The position numbers were made by a program, and so were the translations under genes. A stretch of 64,000 nt of DNA from Variovorax sp. UMC13 (lineage in GTDB: Bacteria; Pseudomonadota; Gammaproteobacteria; Burkholderiales; Burkholderiaceae_C), in the NCBI RefSeq assembly GCF_014170375.1, contig NZ_LZZW01000004.1:1-64000 (forward strand), written 5' to 3'. Below, piece after piece: positions 25,350 through 38,489 of the stretch. How positions within the stretch are numbered: the stretch's first letter is position 1; the number at the start of each line of letters is the position of its first letter. The notes under the pieces were generated by a model. It was not told the DNA's origin, made no database searches, and saw only the letters and a program-made list of their open reading frames with translations.

Positions 25350-26573
25350 ATGCCTTCTTCCGATCCCACCGCGTCCGCCGACCCCACGCGCGGCCTGCGC
25401 GCCCTGACCTTCGCCTTCGCGCTCAGCCAGTTCTTCCGCACCTGCCTGGCCGTGATCGCGCCCGAACTGCAGCACGACCTGGGCCTCTCGCCCGCGGGCT
25501 TCGGCGCGCTGTCCTCCTGCTTCTTCCTGGCCTTCGCGGTGGCGCAGATCCCGATCGGCATCGCCTTCGACCGCTACGGCGTGGGCGCGCCCACGCGGCT
25601 GCTGATGGCGGTGGGCGTGCTCGCCTCGGTGCTGTTCGTGGTGGCGCCCAACGGCGCGACCGCGATGGTGGCGCAGGCCGGCCTGGGCCTGGCCTGCGCA
25701 CCGGTGTTCATGGGGCTGATGCACTTCGCCTCCGAGCAATTGCCCGCCGCGCGCTACACCACCGCGGTCGGCCGCGCGAGCGCCATCGCCATGCTGGGTG
25801 CGCTGTGCGCGACCGCGCCGCTGGGCTGGGCCGCGCACCAGTTCGGCTGGCGGCCCGCGCTGGCCGTGGCCGCGCTGTGCATGCTGGCCGCCTGCATCGG
25901 CACCTGGCGCCATGTGCGCGACACGGGCCATGCCGATGCGCGCGCCGAGACGCCGATGAACCTGCTGCTGGGCAGCGCGCGGCTGCTCAAGGTGCCCGCG
26001 CTCTGGACGCTGATCCCGCTGTGCGTGGCGATGGCCGCCGGCACCGCCTTTCGCAATGCCTGGGGCGGCCCCTACCTGGCCGAGGTCTACGGACTCGCGG
26101 CCGGCCCGCGCGGCCTGGCGCTGACCTTCGTGAGCCTGGGCGCCTTCGCCACCGCGCTGCTGCTGCCCAAGCTGGTGTGGCGCCATTCGGTGCGCAAGAC
26201 GGTGCTGTACTGGTCGCTGCTGTCGCTGGGCGGCGGCGCGCTGCTGTCGGCCTGGCCGGCCGGCGGGCTCTGGTCGAGCGTGGCGCTGCTGACGGTGCTG
26301 GCCACCATCGGCATGCTGCACCCGCTGGTCATGACGCATGGCCGCTCGATGGTGCCGCAGGCCCTGCGCGGGCGCGGGCTGGGCGTGCTGAACACCTTCG
26401 TCTTCCTGGGCTCGGCCGTGACCTCCTGGGCCTTCGGCCTGATCGCCGACGCGGGCCAGCGCCACGGCGCCAGCGCGCCCGGCACCTACGCGGGCATCTT
26501 CGGCTGCGCCACGGTGCTGGTCCTGATCGCCGTGCTGTTCTACGCGCGCAGCCCGCGGATCGCGCCGGGCTGA
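25350..26573 (+). CDS. MFS transporter
   Basis: The 407-residue protein has about twelve membrane spans and the major facilitator motif A between spans 2 and 3 in the form GIAFDRYGVGAPTRLL. The opening ALTFAFALSQFFRTCLAVIA and a Pro/Gly-rich span 5 are typical of the oxalate/formate- and NNP-like branches. The substrate cannot be told. It is divergent from the M20 peptidase with 109 bp between. ATG 25350 is taken as the start; ATG 25305 in the same frame is an alternative. Confidence 0.88.
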   Translation: MPSSDPTASADPTRGLRALTFAFALSQFFRTCLAVIAPELQHDLGLSPAGFGALSSCFFLAFAVAQIPIGIAFDRYGVGAPTRLLMAVGVLASVLFVVAPNGATAMVAQAGLGLACAPVFMGLMHFASEQLPAARYTTAVGRASAIAMLGALCATAPLGWAAHQFGWRPALAVAALCMLAACIGTWRHVRDTGHADARAETPMNLLLGSARLLKVPALWTLIPLCVAMAAGTAFRNAWGGPYLAEVYGLAAGPRGLALTFVSLGAFATALLLPKLVWRHSVRKTVLYWSLLSLGGGALLSAWPAGGLWSSVALLTVLATIGMLHPLVMTHGRSMVPQALRGRGLGVLNTFVFLGSAVTSWAFGLIADAGQRHGASAPGTYAGIFGCATVLVLIAVLFYARSPRIAPG

Positions 26574-26675
26574 AGCGTCGGGCGCGGCCTCTCCTACGCC
26601 GACACGCGGCGCGCTCGCGCATGCGCGGGCCGGCGGCCGCGCCAGCATCGGCGCACCCTCAAGCAAGGAGCCGCC

Positions 26676-26843
26676 ATGCCCGCGAAGAAAAAAGGCCTGT
26701 ACGCCAACATCCATGCCAAGCAGGAGCGCATCGCGCATGGCAGTGGTGAACACATGCGCAAGCCCGGGGCGCCGGGTGCGCCCGGCAAGGAAGACTTCGA
26801 GAAGGCCGCCAAAACGGCCAAGCCGAAGAAGGACGCGCACTGA
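26676..26843 (+). CDS. Small basic conserved-type protein (55 aa)
   Basis: MPAKKKGLYANIHAKQERIA begins a 55-residue, lysine-rich protein with the phrase GSGEHMRKPGAPGAP. AAGGAG lies 6 bp upstream of the ATG. Proteins with this opening are widespread small hypotheticals in proteobacteria, possibly of the DUF6321 type. No function is known to me. The charge and lack of hydrophobic segments suggest a cytoplasmic, perhaps nucleic-acid-associated protein. A CTCTCCTAC motif shared with 31398-31406 lies about 80 bp upstream. Confidence 0.72.
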   Translation: MPAKKKGLYANIHAKQERIAHGSGEHMRKPGAPGAPGKEDFEKAAKTAKPKKDAH

Positions 26844-26883
26844 GCGGAGCGCGCAGCAGCCCCAACGATCCGGAGGAGTCCTC

Positions 26884-26978
26884 ATGAAAAACATCGCCCT
26901 GACCCTGCTCGCCTGCGCGGCTGCGTTTGCGATGGCCGCCTGCGATCCCACGCCCAAGACGCCCAAGGCGTTGCAGAG

Positions 26979-27003
<25 letters not shown>
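26884..27003 (+). CDS. Tiny lipoprotein (39 aa)
   Basis: The open frame MKNIALTLLACAAAFAMAAC is a complete lipoprotein signal with the lipobox AMAAC. Only about 20 residues follow, starting DPTPKTPK. A strong GGAGGAGT lies just upstream of ATG 26884. The mature peptide is Pro/Thr-rich, like entericidin-type or other small envelope lipoproteins. Its last 25 bases overlap the 3' end of the lhr gene on the other strand. Function is unknown. Confidence 0.62.
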
Positions 27004-31334
<4,331 letters not shown>

Positions 31335-31550
31335 GGCTTCATCACATCAGGGCGTGCGGCGGGATGTCAAGCGCGCCGGCCCCACACCGGCGCCGAGCTC
31401 TCCTACACGCGGAGTGACAAACTCTTACACGCAGCCCGCGATGCCGACGCCAGCATGGCTTCGTCGAGACGCCACGCATGGCGGACGGCCGACGCGCGCC
31501 CCTTGAGGGCCCATCCCTTCCCATCACCGACGCCCTGCGTGGAGTTCCCG

Positions 31551-32396
31551 ATGCCCGTTTCGACGCGACCCGCCGCCGCCGACCTGTCTCCCGCGCCGGG
31601 GCTGCGCGGGCCGGCTTCGCCCGCCCTGGCCGCGGCTGCGTCCTGGGCGCTCTCGCACTGGGGCGTGGGATCCCACGCGCCCGCGCGGGCGCCGGCGGCC
31701 GGCGTTGAAGCTTCGACCGCACCCACGGTCGACGGCATGCTCGGCCTGGCCATGCACGACCTGCGCAATGCGCTGTCGGCCATCCAGCTGGGCGTCGAAC
31801 TGCTGAGCCGGCGCGAGAGCGCGGCCGAGCAGCCGGTGTCGGCCGTGCTCACGCACATGGACAACGCGGCGCAGCGCGCCCAGGCCTCGGCCATGGAGTT
31901 GGAGGACGTGTACCGCCTCGCGGCGGGGCGCCTGGTGGCGGTCTCGCCGGTGCCCTTCACCCTGCACACGGTGGTGCGCGAGACGCTCGACGCCTGCCGG
32001 CTGATCGTGCCGGGCGTGGCGGTCGAGCACGACCGGCTGGGCGAAGGCGACTGCGTGGGCGATCCGGCGCGCATGGCGCAGTTCCTCGCGCTGGCGCTGG
32101 AGGACCTGTGCGTCGCGGGGCCGCCGGCGCTGGTGATCGTGGTCAGCGAAGTGGCCGGCACGCGCTTTCGCATCGCCGTCCATGCGAACGGCGCGCAGGG
32201 CGAGGTACCGACGACGACGACGACGACGACGACGACGCCGGCCCAGGCCCGGCGCCGCGTGCTGCTGCGCGCCATCGCGCAGGCCCATGGCGGCGAGGTA
32301 CGCTTCGAGCCGGCGCATGCGCAGGGCCGGGCCATCGACGGCGCTTTCTCGAGCCTCGCCGCCCCTGGCCAGACCATCGAACAAGACATTCCATGA
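31551..32396 (+). CDS. Degenerate histidine-kinase-like protein
   Basis: The 281-residue cytoplasmic protein holds a clear H-box AMHDLRNALSAIQLGVELL near residues 67-85, followed by a two-helix dimerisation region. The ATPase domain is decayed: the N-box region reads FLALALEDLCVAG without the key Asn, and no GxGxG lid can be seen. The end still resembles a kinase (AIAQAHGGEVRFEP). A Thr9 tract from an ACG repeat lies in the place of the lid. It may be a phosphotransfer or dimerisation protein rather than a kinase. It overlaps the next gene by 4 bp. CDS start ATG 31551. Confidence 0.7.
   Translation: MPVSTRPAAADLSPAPGLRGPASPALAAAASWALSHWGVGSHAPARAPAAGVEASTAPTVDGMLGLAMHDLRNALSAIQLGVELLSRRESAAEQPVSAVLTHMDNAAQRAQASAMELEDVYRLAAGRLVAVSPVPFTLHTVVRETLDACRLIVPGVAVEHDRLGEGDCVGDPARMAQFLALALEDLCVAGPPALVIVVSEVAGTRFRIAVHANGAQGEVPTTTTTTTTTPAQARRRVLLRAIAQAHGGEVRFEPAHAQGRAIDGAFSSLAAPGQTIEQDIP
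32211..32237 (+). repeat. (ACG)9 trinucleotide tract within a coding region
   Basis: Nine perfect ACG units in frame encode nine consecutive Thr in the kinase-like protein, flanked by Pro on both sides. Such tracts change length by slippage in whole-codon steps without breaking the frame. It falls where a histidine kinase would have its ATP lid. Confidence 0.95.
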
Positions 32397-32902
32397 CCTC
32401 ACCCACCCCCGACACACCTCCCGCCGACGGCTGGCAACTCCCCTGGCAAGGCGGCTGCCGCTGCGGCCAGGTGCGGCTGCGCATCAGCGCGCCGCCGCTG
32501 CTGGCCATGGCCTGCCACTGCACGGGCTGCCAGCGCATGAGCGCAAGCGCCTTCTCGCTGTCGATCGCGATCCCCACGCCGGGCTTCGAGGTCACGGCCG
32601 GCGAGCCGGTGCTGGGCGGCCTGCACGGTGCCTCGCACCACTACTGCTGCCCGCATTGCAAGAGCTGGATGTTCACCCGCACCGAAGGCATGGACGCCTT
32701 CGTCAACCTGCGCCCGACCATGCTCGACGAGCACCGCTGGTTCGTGCCCTTCGTGGAGACCTGGACCGACGAGAAGCTGCCCTGGGCCACCACGCCCGCG
32801 GTCCACAGCTTCGGCCAGCTGCCGGCGATGGAGGCCTTCCCGGCGCTGATCGAGGCCTACGCGCGCGAAGGCGCGCGGCCCCCAGCCCCGGGACGGGACT
32901 GA
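32393..32902 (+). CDS. GFA-family (glutathione-dependent formaldehyde-activating-like) protein
   Basis: The 169-residue zinc protein has the GFA Cys pattern: GGCRCGQVRL, CHCTGCQR and CCPHCKSW. Family members include Gfa, which adds glutathione to formaldehyde, and related proteins of unknown substrate; the motif alone does not decide between them. Its ATG at 32393 overlaps the stop of the kinase-like gene, so the two are co-expressed. It converges on tctA. Confidence 0.87.
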   Translation: MTSPTPDTPPADGWQLPWQGGCRCGQVRLRISAPPLLAMACHCTGCQRMSASAFSLSIAIPTPGFEVTAGEPVLGGLHGASHHYCCPHCKSWMFTRTEGMDAFVNLRPTMLDEHRWFVPFVETWTDEKLPWATTPAVHSFGQLPAMEAFPALIEAYAREGARPPAPGRD

Positions 32903-32929
32903 GGGCCGCGCAAGGACGGTCCGTTGGGA

Positions 32930-34459
32930 TCAGGTCGTCGCCAGGCGCTCCGCGTCGTCGAGCGCGCGCTTGGCCTTGATCGACTTGCGCACCGTCGACC
33001 AGATCGCCCAGCCCAGCATCGCGGCCGTGCAGGCCAGCAGCGAGGCGCTGATCGGGCGCTCGAGGAAGACCATCGCATCGCCGCGCGACAGCAGCATCGC
33101 GCGCCGCAGATGCTCTTCCAGCATCGGGCCCAGGATGTAGCCCAGCAGCAGCGGCGCGGGCTCGAAGCGCAGCACCATCAGCACGTAGCCCATGATGCCC
33201 AGCGCGGCCACCGAGTAGATGTCGAAGGCGTTGTTGTTGACGCTGTACACCCCCAACGCCACGAACACGATGATGGCCGGGTACATCCAGGCGAAGGGAA
33301 TGCGCAGCAGCGCGACCCACAGCCCGATGGTGGGCAGGTTCAGGATCACCAGCATCAGGTTGCCGATGCCGAAGCTCACGACCAGGCCCCAGAACAGGTC
33401 GGGCTGCTCGCTGATCAGGTTGGGTCCGGGCTGGATGCCGTGGATGATCAGCGCGCCCATCATCACGGCCATTACCGCGTCGCCCGGGATGCCCAGCGAC
33501 AGCGAAGGCACGAAGGCGGTCTGCGCGGCCGCGTTGTTGGCCGACTCGGGGGCGGTGATGCCCTCGATCGCGCCCTGGCCGAAGCGGCTCGGGTCCTTGG
33601 CCACCTTCTTCTCGATCGCATAGGACATGAAGGCCGCGATCGACGGTCCCACGCCCGGCAGCGCGCCCAGGGCCGAGCCCAGCGCCGAGCCGCGCATCAT
33701 CGGCTTGACCGTGGCCTTGAACTCGTCCTTCGTGGGCACCATCGACTTGAGCGTGACCTTCTCGGGCTTCTGGTTGGTGTCGGCCGAGTTGATGCAGCGC
33801 ACCACCTCCGCCACGCCGAACAGGCCCATGGCCAGCGCGATCAGGTTGATGCCGTCCATGAGCTCGGGCACGTCGAAGCTGAAGCGCGCCACGCCCGAGT
33901 TCACGTCGGTGCCGACCATGCCCAGCAGCAGGCCGAACACCACCATGCACAGGCCCTTGGCGGCCGAGCCGGCGGTCATCGACGAGGCGGCCACCAGGCC
34001 CAGCACCATCATCGAGAAGAACTCGGCCGGGCCGAACTTCAGGCCGATGCTGGCGATGGCCGGCGAGAACAGCACCAGCAGCACCAGGCCCGACATGGCG
34101 CCGGCCAGCGAGGCGATGGTGGTCACGAACAGCGCGACGCCGGCCTTGCCCTTCTTGGCCATCGGGTAGCCGTCGAGGCAGGTCACGGCCGATGACGGCG
34201 TGCCCGGCAGGTTGAGCAGGATGGAAGCGGTCGAGCCGCCGTACTGCGCGCCGTAGTAGACGCCGGCCAGCATGATGATCGCCGCGGTGGGCGGCATGTG
34301 GTAGGTGAGCGGCAGCAGCAGCGAGATCGCGGCCAAGGCGCCGATGCCGGGCAGCACGCCGACGACGGTGCCGAGCAGCACGCCGAAGAAGCAGTAGGCC
34401 AGCGTGATGGGTTCGGCCGCGACCTGGAGGCCGAGCCAGAGATTGCTGAGGAGATCCAT
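32930..34459 (-). CDS. tctA: Tripartite tricarboxylate transporter large permease TctA
   Basis: The 509-residue protein has about eleven to twelve membrane spans and the TctA signatures GVLPGIGALAAISLLLPLTY and YYGAQYGGSTASILLNLPGT, plus the repeat-related motifs PGVGPSIAAF and LSLGIPGDAVMAVMMGALI. It forms the channel of a TTT importer for carboxylates, driven by an ion gradient. The small subunit TctB is encoded directly upstream. No periplasmic TctC/Bug receptor lies in this operon; the Bug gene at 48076 is 13 kb away. Confidence 0.93.
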   Translation of the reverse strand: MDLLSNLWLGLQVAAEPITLAYCFFGVLLGTVVGVLPGIGALAAISLLLPLTYHMPPTAAIIMLAGVYYGAQYGGSTASILLNLPGTPSSAVTCLDGYPMAKKGKAGVALFVTTIASLAGAMSGLVLLVLFSPAIASIGLKFGPAEFFSMMVLGLVAASSMTAGSAAKGLCMVVFGLLLGMVGTDVNSGVARFSFDVPELMDGINLIALAMGLFGVAEVVRCINSADTNQKPEKVTLKSMVPTKDEFKATVKPMMRGSALGSALGALPGVGPSIAAFMSYAIEKKVAKDPSRFGQGAIEGITAPESANNAAAQTAFVPSLSLGIPGDAVMAVMMGALIIHGIQPGPNLISEQPDLFWGLVVSFGIGNLMLVILNLPTIGLWVALLRIPFAWMYPAIIVFVALGVYSVNNNAFDIYSVAALGIMGYVLMVLRFEPAPLLLGYILGPMLEEHLRRAMLLSRGDAMVFLERPISASLLACTAAMLGWAIWSTVRKSIKAKRALDDAERLATT

Positions 34460-34481
34460 GGGTATGTCGGGGGCGTCGGGT

Positions 34482-34928
34482 TCAGTTGCTCCAGGGCCAG
34501 ATGGGAAGGATCATCTGCAGCGCCAGGGGGAAGATCAGCGTGGTGAGCAGGGCCACCACGGCGCAGACGATCATTCGCGTGCGCAGCGTCATGGCCGAGG
34601 GCACCAGCGCCAGCAGCGCCGCGAGGAAGGACGCGACCACCACGCCCAGGCGTTGCAGCGCCCAGGCGAACACCAGCAGGCTGGCGATGGTCCAGGCCAG
34701 GTTGCCCCATTGCACCGTGACGCCGGTGCCCTTGCGCCACCAGGCCGGCAGCGCGACCAGCAGGCCCAGCACCGCCAGCGTCCAGCCCAGCACCACCGGG
34801 AAGTAGCCGGCGCCCATGCGGGCCGAGGTGCCGAAGTTGTAGCGGCTGCCGTAGAGGGCGAAGAACAGGCCGGCCGCCACCATCAGCAGCCCTCCGATCA
34901 GGTCGTGGATGTCTCTCGTGATTTTCAT
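34482..34928 (-). CDS. tctB: Tripartite tricarboxylate transporter small permease TctB
   Basis: The 148-residue protein has four membrane spans and the TctB pattern (GGLLMVAAGLFFALYGSRYN, MGAGYFPVVLGWTLAVLGLL, and an end reading ILPIWPWS). I take MKITRDIHDL at 34928 as the start, because the frame upstream has no family character. It is co-transcribed with tctA, 22 bp downstream. The 290 bp upstream to the divergent orphan TctB-like gene must hold promoters for both; I see no clear operator there. Confidence 0.9.
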   Translation of the reverse strand: MKITRDIHDLIGGLLMVAAGLFFALYGSRYNFGTSARMGAGYFPVVLGWTLAVLGLLVALPAWWRKGTGVTVQWGNLAWTIASLLVFAWALQRLGVVVASFLAALLALVPSAMTLRTRMIVCAVVALLTTLIFPLALQMILPIWPWSN

Positions 34929-35218
34929 GTTCAGCGGAATGGCGTTGGAGAACGCTCTGGATGGAACAGGTCGACGCGCAGAAAAAAAGCCAATGGCGTC
35001 GGCGAAGCCCGCCTCCGCGGCGCTGACGTGCAGGCCGAAGTACCGGGCTGGCCAAAGCTTAGGGGGGCCTTTCGGGCGCGCCGGCGGCCATTTGTATTGC
35101 CATGTGTTGAGCCGCGGCACCGACATATGGCATTGCAAGACATGCGGCTTCGCACCGGTCCCCGGCGATAGATTCAAGACCTGCCGATGCCCACCGCCCT
35201 CACCCACTCCGCCCACCG

Positions 35219-35740
35219 ATGACCGCGCACACCCTTCACGACACCGACGTGCGCGAACGGGCCGGCAGCGGGCTGCGCCTCGACCGGCCGGCCGAGTTCC
35301 TGTCGGGCGCGGCCTTCAGCGCCTTCGGTATCTCCTTCGCCTGCGGCGCCAATGTGTTCAACAGCGAGGCGCCCGCGATCCACTGGGCCGGCGCCTGGCT
35401 GCCGCTGGGGGTGGGCCTGCTGATCGCGCTCACCGGCAACCTGATCGTGCTGCGCTCGCTGTCGCTCTGGCGGCTGCGCGCCAGGGCACTGCTCGGCATC
35501 CTGCTGATCAGCGGCATGTTCGCCGCGGCGCTGGGCGCCTGGTCGGCCACCGGCCTGCCCACCATCGGGCTGCTGGGCGGCATCTACATCACGGGTTTCA
35601 CCGTCTGGCTCGCGGGCAAGGACGTGCGCCCGCGCACCTTTGCCGGCCTGGCCGCGGCGCTGGCCTTCGGCAGCTACCTGGCCTTCGTGGTGGCGCTCGA
35701 CCTCGCGCTGCCCGTGTGGCCCACCTTCGTCCACGGATGA
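35219..35740 (+). CDS. Orphan TctB-like membrane protein
   Basis: The 173-residue protein has four to five membrane spans. Its features recall TctB: LPLGVGLLIALTGNLIVLRSL in place of the usual GYFPLVLG segment, and an end with LPVWPTFV like the LPIWPW end of TctB. It is divergent from the tctBA operon. It may be a distant TctB paralogue that replaces the normal subunit, or an unrelated four-span protein. Moderate certainty for the family, low for function. Confidence 0.6.
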   Translation: MTAHTLHDTDVRERAGSGLRLDRPAEFLSGAAFSAFGISFACGANVFNSEAPAIHWAGAWLPLGVGLLIALTGNLIVLRSLSLWRLRARALLGILLISGMFAAALGAWSATGLPTIGLLGGIYITGFTVWLAGKDVRPRTFAGLAAALAFGSYLAFVVALDLALPVWPTFVHG

Positions 35741-35779
35741 ACCCCTTTTCTCTGCCAACGCTTACTGGAACTGCCCACC

Positions 35780-36301
35780 ATGCGCATTAGCACCCGCGGA
35801 CGGCTGGCTGTCGCGGTCATGATCGATTTCGCCCTCCATCAACGCCACTGGCCCATCTCGCTCAAGGTGCTGAGCCGGCGCCATCGCGTGTCGCTCTCGC
35901 TGCTCGAGCCCATCGCGGCCGACCTTCGGCGCCACAGCCTGGTCGAGGCCACGCGCGGCCCCGGCGGCGGCTACGGCCTGAGCCGCGCGGCCGACGCCAT
36001 CTCGGTGGCCGACATCGTGTTCGCGATCGACGGCATGCTCGACGCGCGCCCGCCCGGACCGGTGCGGCGCGCGCAGGTCGACCCCCAGTGCGTCACCCAC
36101 GCGCTGTGGGACGGCCTGCGGCAGAGCGTGGTCGACTTCCTGCAATCCGAGTCGCTGCAGAAGCTCGCGAGCACGCAGAGCCCCTGGGGCTTTCCGCCCA
36201 TCGAGGCGCCGCTGCAGAAAGCGCCGCTGCCCGTGCCGGCCGTGGTGACCCGCAACGCGCCCAACTCCGTCTTCGACCTGGCGCGCTTCCACGCCTGCTG
36301 A
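35780..36301 (+). CDS. Rrf2-family transcriptional regulator
   Basis: The 173-residue protein has the Rrf2 winged helix: MRISTRGRLAVAVMIDFALH at the N-terminus, a recognition region VSLSLLEPIAADLRRHSLVE and the wing TRGPGGGYGLSR. IscR- and NsrR-type members carry three clustered Cys for an Fe-S centre. Here the corresponding stretch has only one Cys (PQCVTHALWDGL). It therefore probably does not bind a cluster, or it uses another signal. The target is unknown; the divergent or neighbouring Tct genes are candidates. Confidence 0.85.
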   Translation: MRISTRGRLAVAVMIDFALHQRHWPISLKVLSRRHRVSLSLLEPIAADLRRHSLVEATRGPGGGYGLSRAADAISVADIVFAIDGMLDARPPGPVRRAQVDPQCVTHALWDGLRQSVVDFLQSESLQKLASTQSPWGFPPIEAPLQKAPLPVPAVVTRNAPNSVFDLARFHAC

Positions 36302-36316
36302 GCGCGGGCCGCGCGC

Positions 36317-37759
36317 TCAGGTCTTCGCGCGCCGCGGCAGCGTGAGCAGCGCTTCCAGCCCGCCCTCGGGCCGGTTGCGCAGCGTGATCGAGCCGTCGTG
36401 CGCCTGCGCGATCGAGCGCGCGATCGACAGCCCCAGCCCCGAACCACCCGAGGCCGCGTTGCGCGAGGCGTCGAGTCGCAGGAAGGGCTCGAACACCTCT
36501 TCCAGCGAGGCCTCGGGAATGCCCGGGCCCGCGTCGGCGATGCGGATGCGCAGGGCCTGCGCCGAGTCCTCGATGCGGATGTGGGCCTCGCCGCCGTACC
36601 GGATCGCGTTCTCGAGGATGTTCTGCACGCAGCGCCGCAGGCTGGTGACGTAGGCCGGCAGCGGCGCGCGTGCATGGCCTTCGAGCGTGACCCGCGCGCC
36701 GGTCTCCTCGAAGTCGGCGCGCAGGCCGCCCAGCAGGCTGTCGATGTCCACCGACTGCCGGGGCTCGTTGTGCTCCGCCCCGCGGATGTAGTCGAGCGTG
36801 GCCGAGATCAGCAACTCCATGTCGCCCAGGTCCTTGCGGAACTTGTCCTGCATCTCACCGGGCGGCAGGAACTCGGCGCGCAGCCGCATCCGCGTGATGG
36901 GCGAGCGCAGGTCGTGCGAGACCGCGGCCAGGAAGCGGGTGCGCTCGCCGATGTCCTGGATCAGCCGCCGCTGCATCAGGTTGAAGGTGCGCGCCGCCTG
37001 TCGCACCTCGCGCGGGCCGCTCTCGGTCAATGGCGGGCTGTGCAGGTCGCGCCCCAGCGCATCGGCCGCCTCGGCCAGCCGGCGCAGCGGCCGCAGCGCG
37101 AGCCGCACCGCCACCAGCGCGATCGCCACGAACACCATGATGCGCAGCACGTAGATGCGCAGCACGTAGTCGGCCACCATGCTGAAGGGCTTGGCCTCGA
37201 TGCCGCCCTGCGACTCCGAGGCCGTGACCTCGATCCACTGGCCGTGCAGCCCGGGCATCTCCAGCGCGATGCGGAAATGCCCGACCGGCTCGCGCGCATT
37301 GAGCAGCGCCCAGAGGTCGGCCGACTGGCCCGCGTCGTCGGTGAGTTCGGCCGACAGCAGCCGGGCATCGGCATCGCCGCCCAGCCGGTCGCTGAGCGAC
37401 TGGCTCAGGATGTCCTGCACCGCGTCGAGCGTGTTGTCGGCCTTGTCCACGCTCGGCATCGGGCCCGGCTGCAGCGTGAGCCGGAAGCGCTCGGAGCCCA
37501 GCCAGGCCAGCGTCTGCGGCACCGTCTCGGCCGGCAGCCCGCGCAGGATGCGCATCGCGTCGGCCAGTTGGATCGAGACCAGCCGGATCGGCATCTCCAT
37601 CGCATGGCGGTAGCGCATGTCGAACCAGACCGAGCTGGTCAGCGCCTGCGCCGCCAGCATGCCGAGCACCAGGATCAGCGCCAGCCGGCCCCACAGCGAG
37701 CCGGGCCAGGGCAGCCAGCGCCGCCAGCGGCTTTCCGGGGCGGTGGCGGGGCCGTCCAC
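36317..37759 (-). CDS. Two-component sensor histidine kinase (EnvZ/CpxA type)
   Basis: The 480-residue inner-membrane kinase has two spans (about 27-45 and 210-228) around a periplasmic sensor of about 160 residues. A HAMP domain follows (RPLRRLAEAADALGRDL). The H-box is LAAVSHDLRSPITRMR and the ATPase domain holds NILENAIRYGG, DAGPGIPE and GGSGLGLSIAR. All motifs needed for activity are present. It is transcribed after the response regulator gene, with 1 bp between them. The signal is unknown. Confidence 0.92.
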   Translation of the reverse strand: MDGPATAPESRWRRWLPWPGSLWGRLALILVLGMLAAQALTSSVWFDMRYRHAMEMPIRLVSIQLADAMRILRGLPAETVPQTLAWLGSERFRLTLQPGPMPSVDKADNTLDAVQDILSQSLSDRLGGDADARLLSAELTDDAGQSADLWALLNAREPVGHFRIALEMPGLHGQWIEVTASESQGGIEAKPFSMVADYVLRIYVLRIMVFVAIALVAVRLALRPLRRLAEAADALGRDLHSPPLTESGPREVRQAARTFNLMQRRLIQDIGERTRFLAAVSHDLRSPITRMRLRAEFLPPGEMQDKFRKDLGDMELLISATLDYIRGAEHNEPRQSVDIDSLLGGLRADFEETGARVTLEGHARAPLPAYVTSLRRCVQNILENAIRYGGEAHIRIEDSAQALRIRIADAGPGIPEASLEEVFEPFLRLDASRNAASGGSGLGLSIARSIAQAHDGSITLRNRPEGGLEALLTLPRRAKT

Positions 37760-37760
37760 C

Positions 37761-38489
37761 TCAGCGCTCCTCCACCACGTCGACCGCCATCACGTAGCCC
37801 GCATGGCGCACCGTGCGGATCATCATCGGCTTGCGCGCGTCGTCCTGCAGGCTCACGCGCAGCCGGCTGATGCAGACGTCGATCGCGCGGTCGAAGGGCG
37901 CGCGCTCCTTGCCGAACACATGCTCGATCAGGAAGTCACGGCTCAAGGTGCGGTGCGCGTTCTGCAGCAGCAGCCGCAGCACCCGGTAGTCGGAGCCGCC
38001 CAGCGACACCGCCACGCGCTGCGGCGACAGCAGCTGGTGCGTGCGGGTGTCGAGCGTCCAGCCCGCGAAGCGCACCACCGCGGCCTCCTCGGCCTCGCGC
38101 GAGGGCGGAAAGCTGTGCAGGCGCCGCAGCACCACCTTGATCCGCGCCAGCAGCTCGCGCGGATCGAAGGGCTTGGGCAGGTAGTCGTCGGCCCCCATCT
38201 CGAGCCCGATGATCCGGTCGAGCAAGGCGCCGCGCGCGGTCAGCAGGATGACCGGCGGGCCGCCCTTGGCATGCAGGTCGCGGCACAGCGAGAGCCCGTC
38301 CTCGCCCGGCATCATCACGTCGAGCACCACCAGCGAGACCGACTGCTGGCCCAGCTGCCGGTGCATCTCCACCCCGTTCGACGCCGTCGCGACCTTGTAG
38401 CCCGCGTCGGACAGGTAGTCCGAGAGCAGCTGCCGGATGTCGCCGTCGTCGTCGACGATGAGGATGCGTTCGATGGGGGGTGAGGACAT
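37761..38489 (-). CDS. OmpR-family response regulator
   Basis: The 242-residue protein has a receiver domain with the acidic pair in LIVDDDGD, the phospho-acceptor Asp in VVLDVMMPGEDG and a Lys in DYLPKPFD. A winged-helix DNA-binding domain follows, ending with the family motif TVRHAGYVM. The start MSSPPIERIL at 38489 is chosen; an in-frame ATG at 38522 would add 11 residues. It is the partner of the kinase encoded next. The 184 bp upstream have no other gene and contain a near-palindrome CCCCATGCATTGGGG at 38614-38628. Confidence 0.92.
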   Translation of the reverse strand: MSSPPIERILIVDDDGDIRQLLSDYLSDAGYKVATASNGVEMHRQLGQQSVSLVVLDVMMPGEDGLSLCRDLHAKGGPPVILLTARGALLDRIIGLEMGADDYLPKPFDPRELLARIKVVLRRLHSFPPSREAEEAAVVRFAGWTLDTRTHQLLSPQRVAVSLGGSDYRVLRLLLQNAHRTLSRDFLIEHVFGKERAPFDRAIDVCISRLRVSLQDDARKPMMIRTVRHAGYVMAVDVVEER

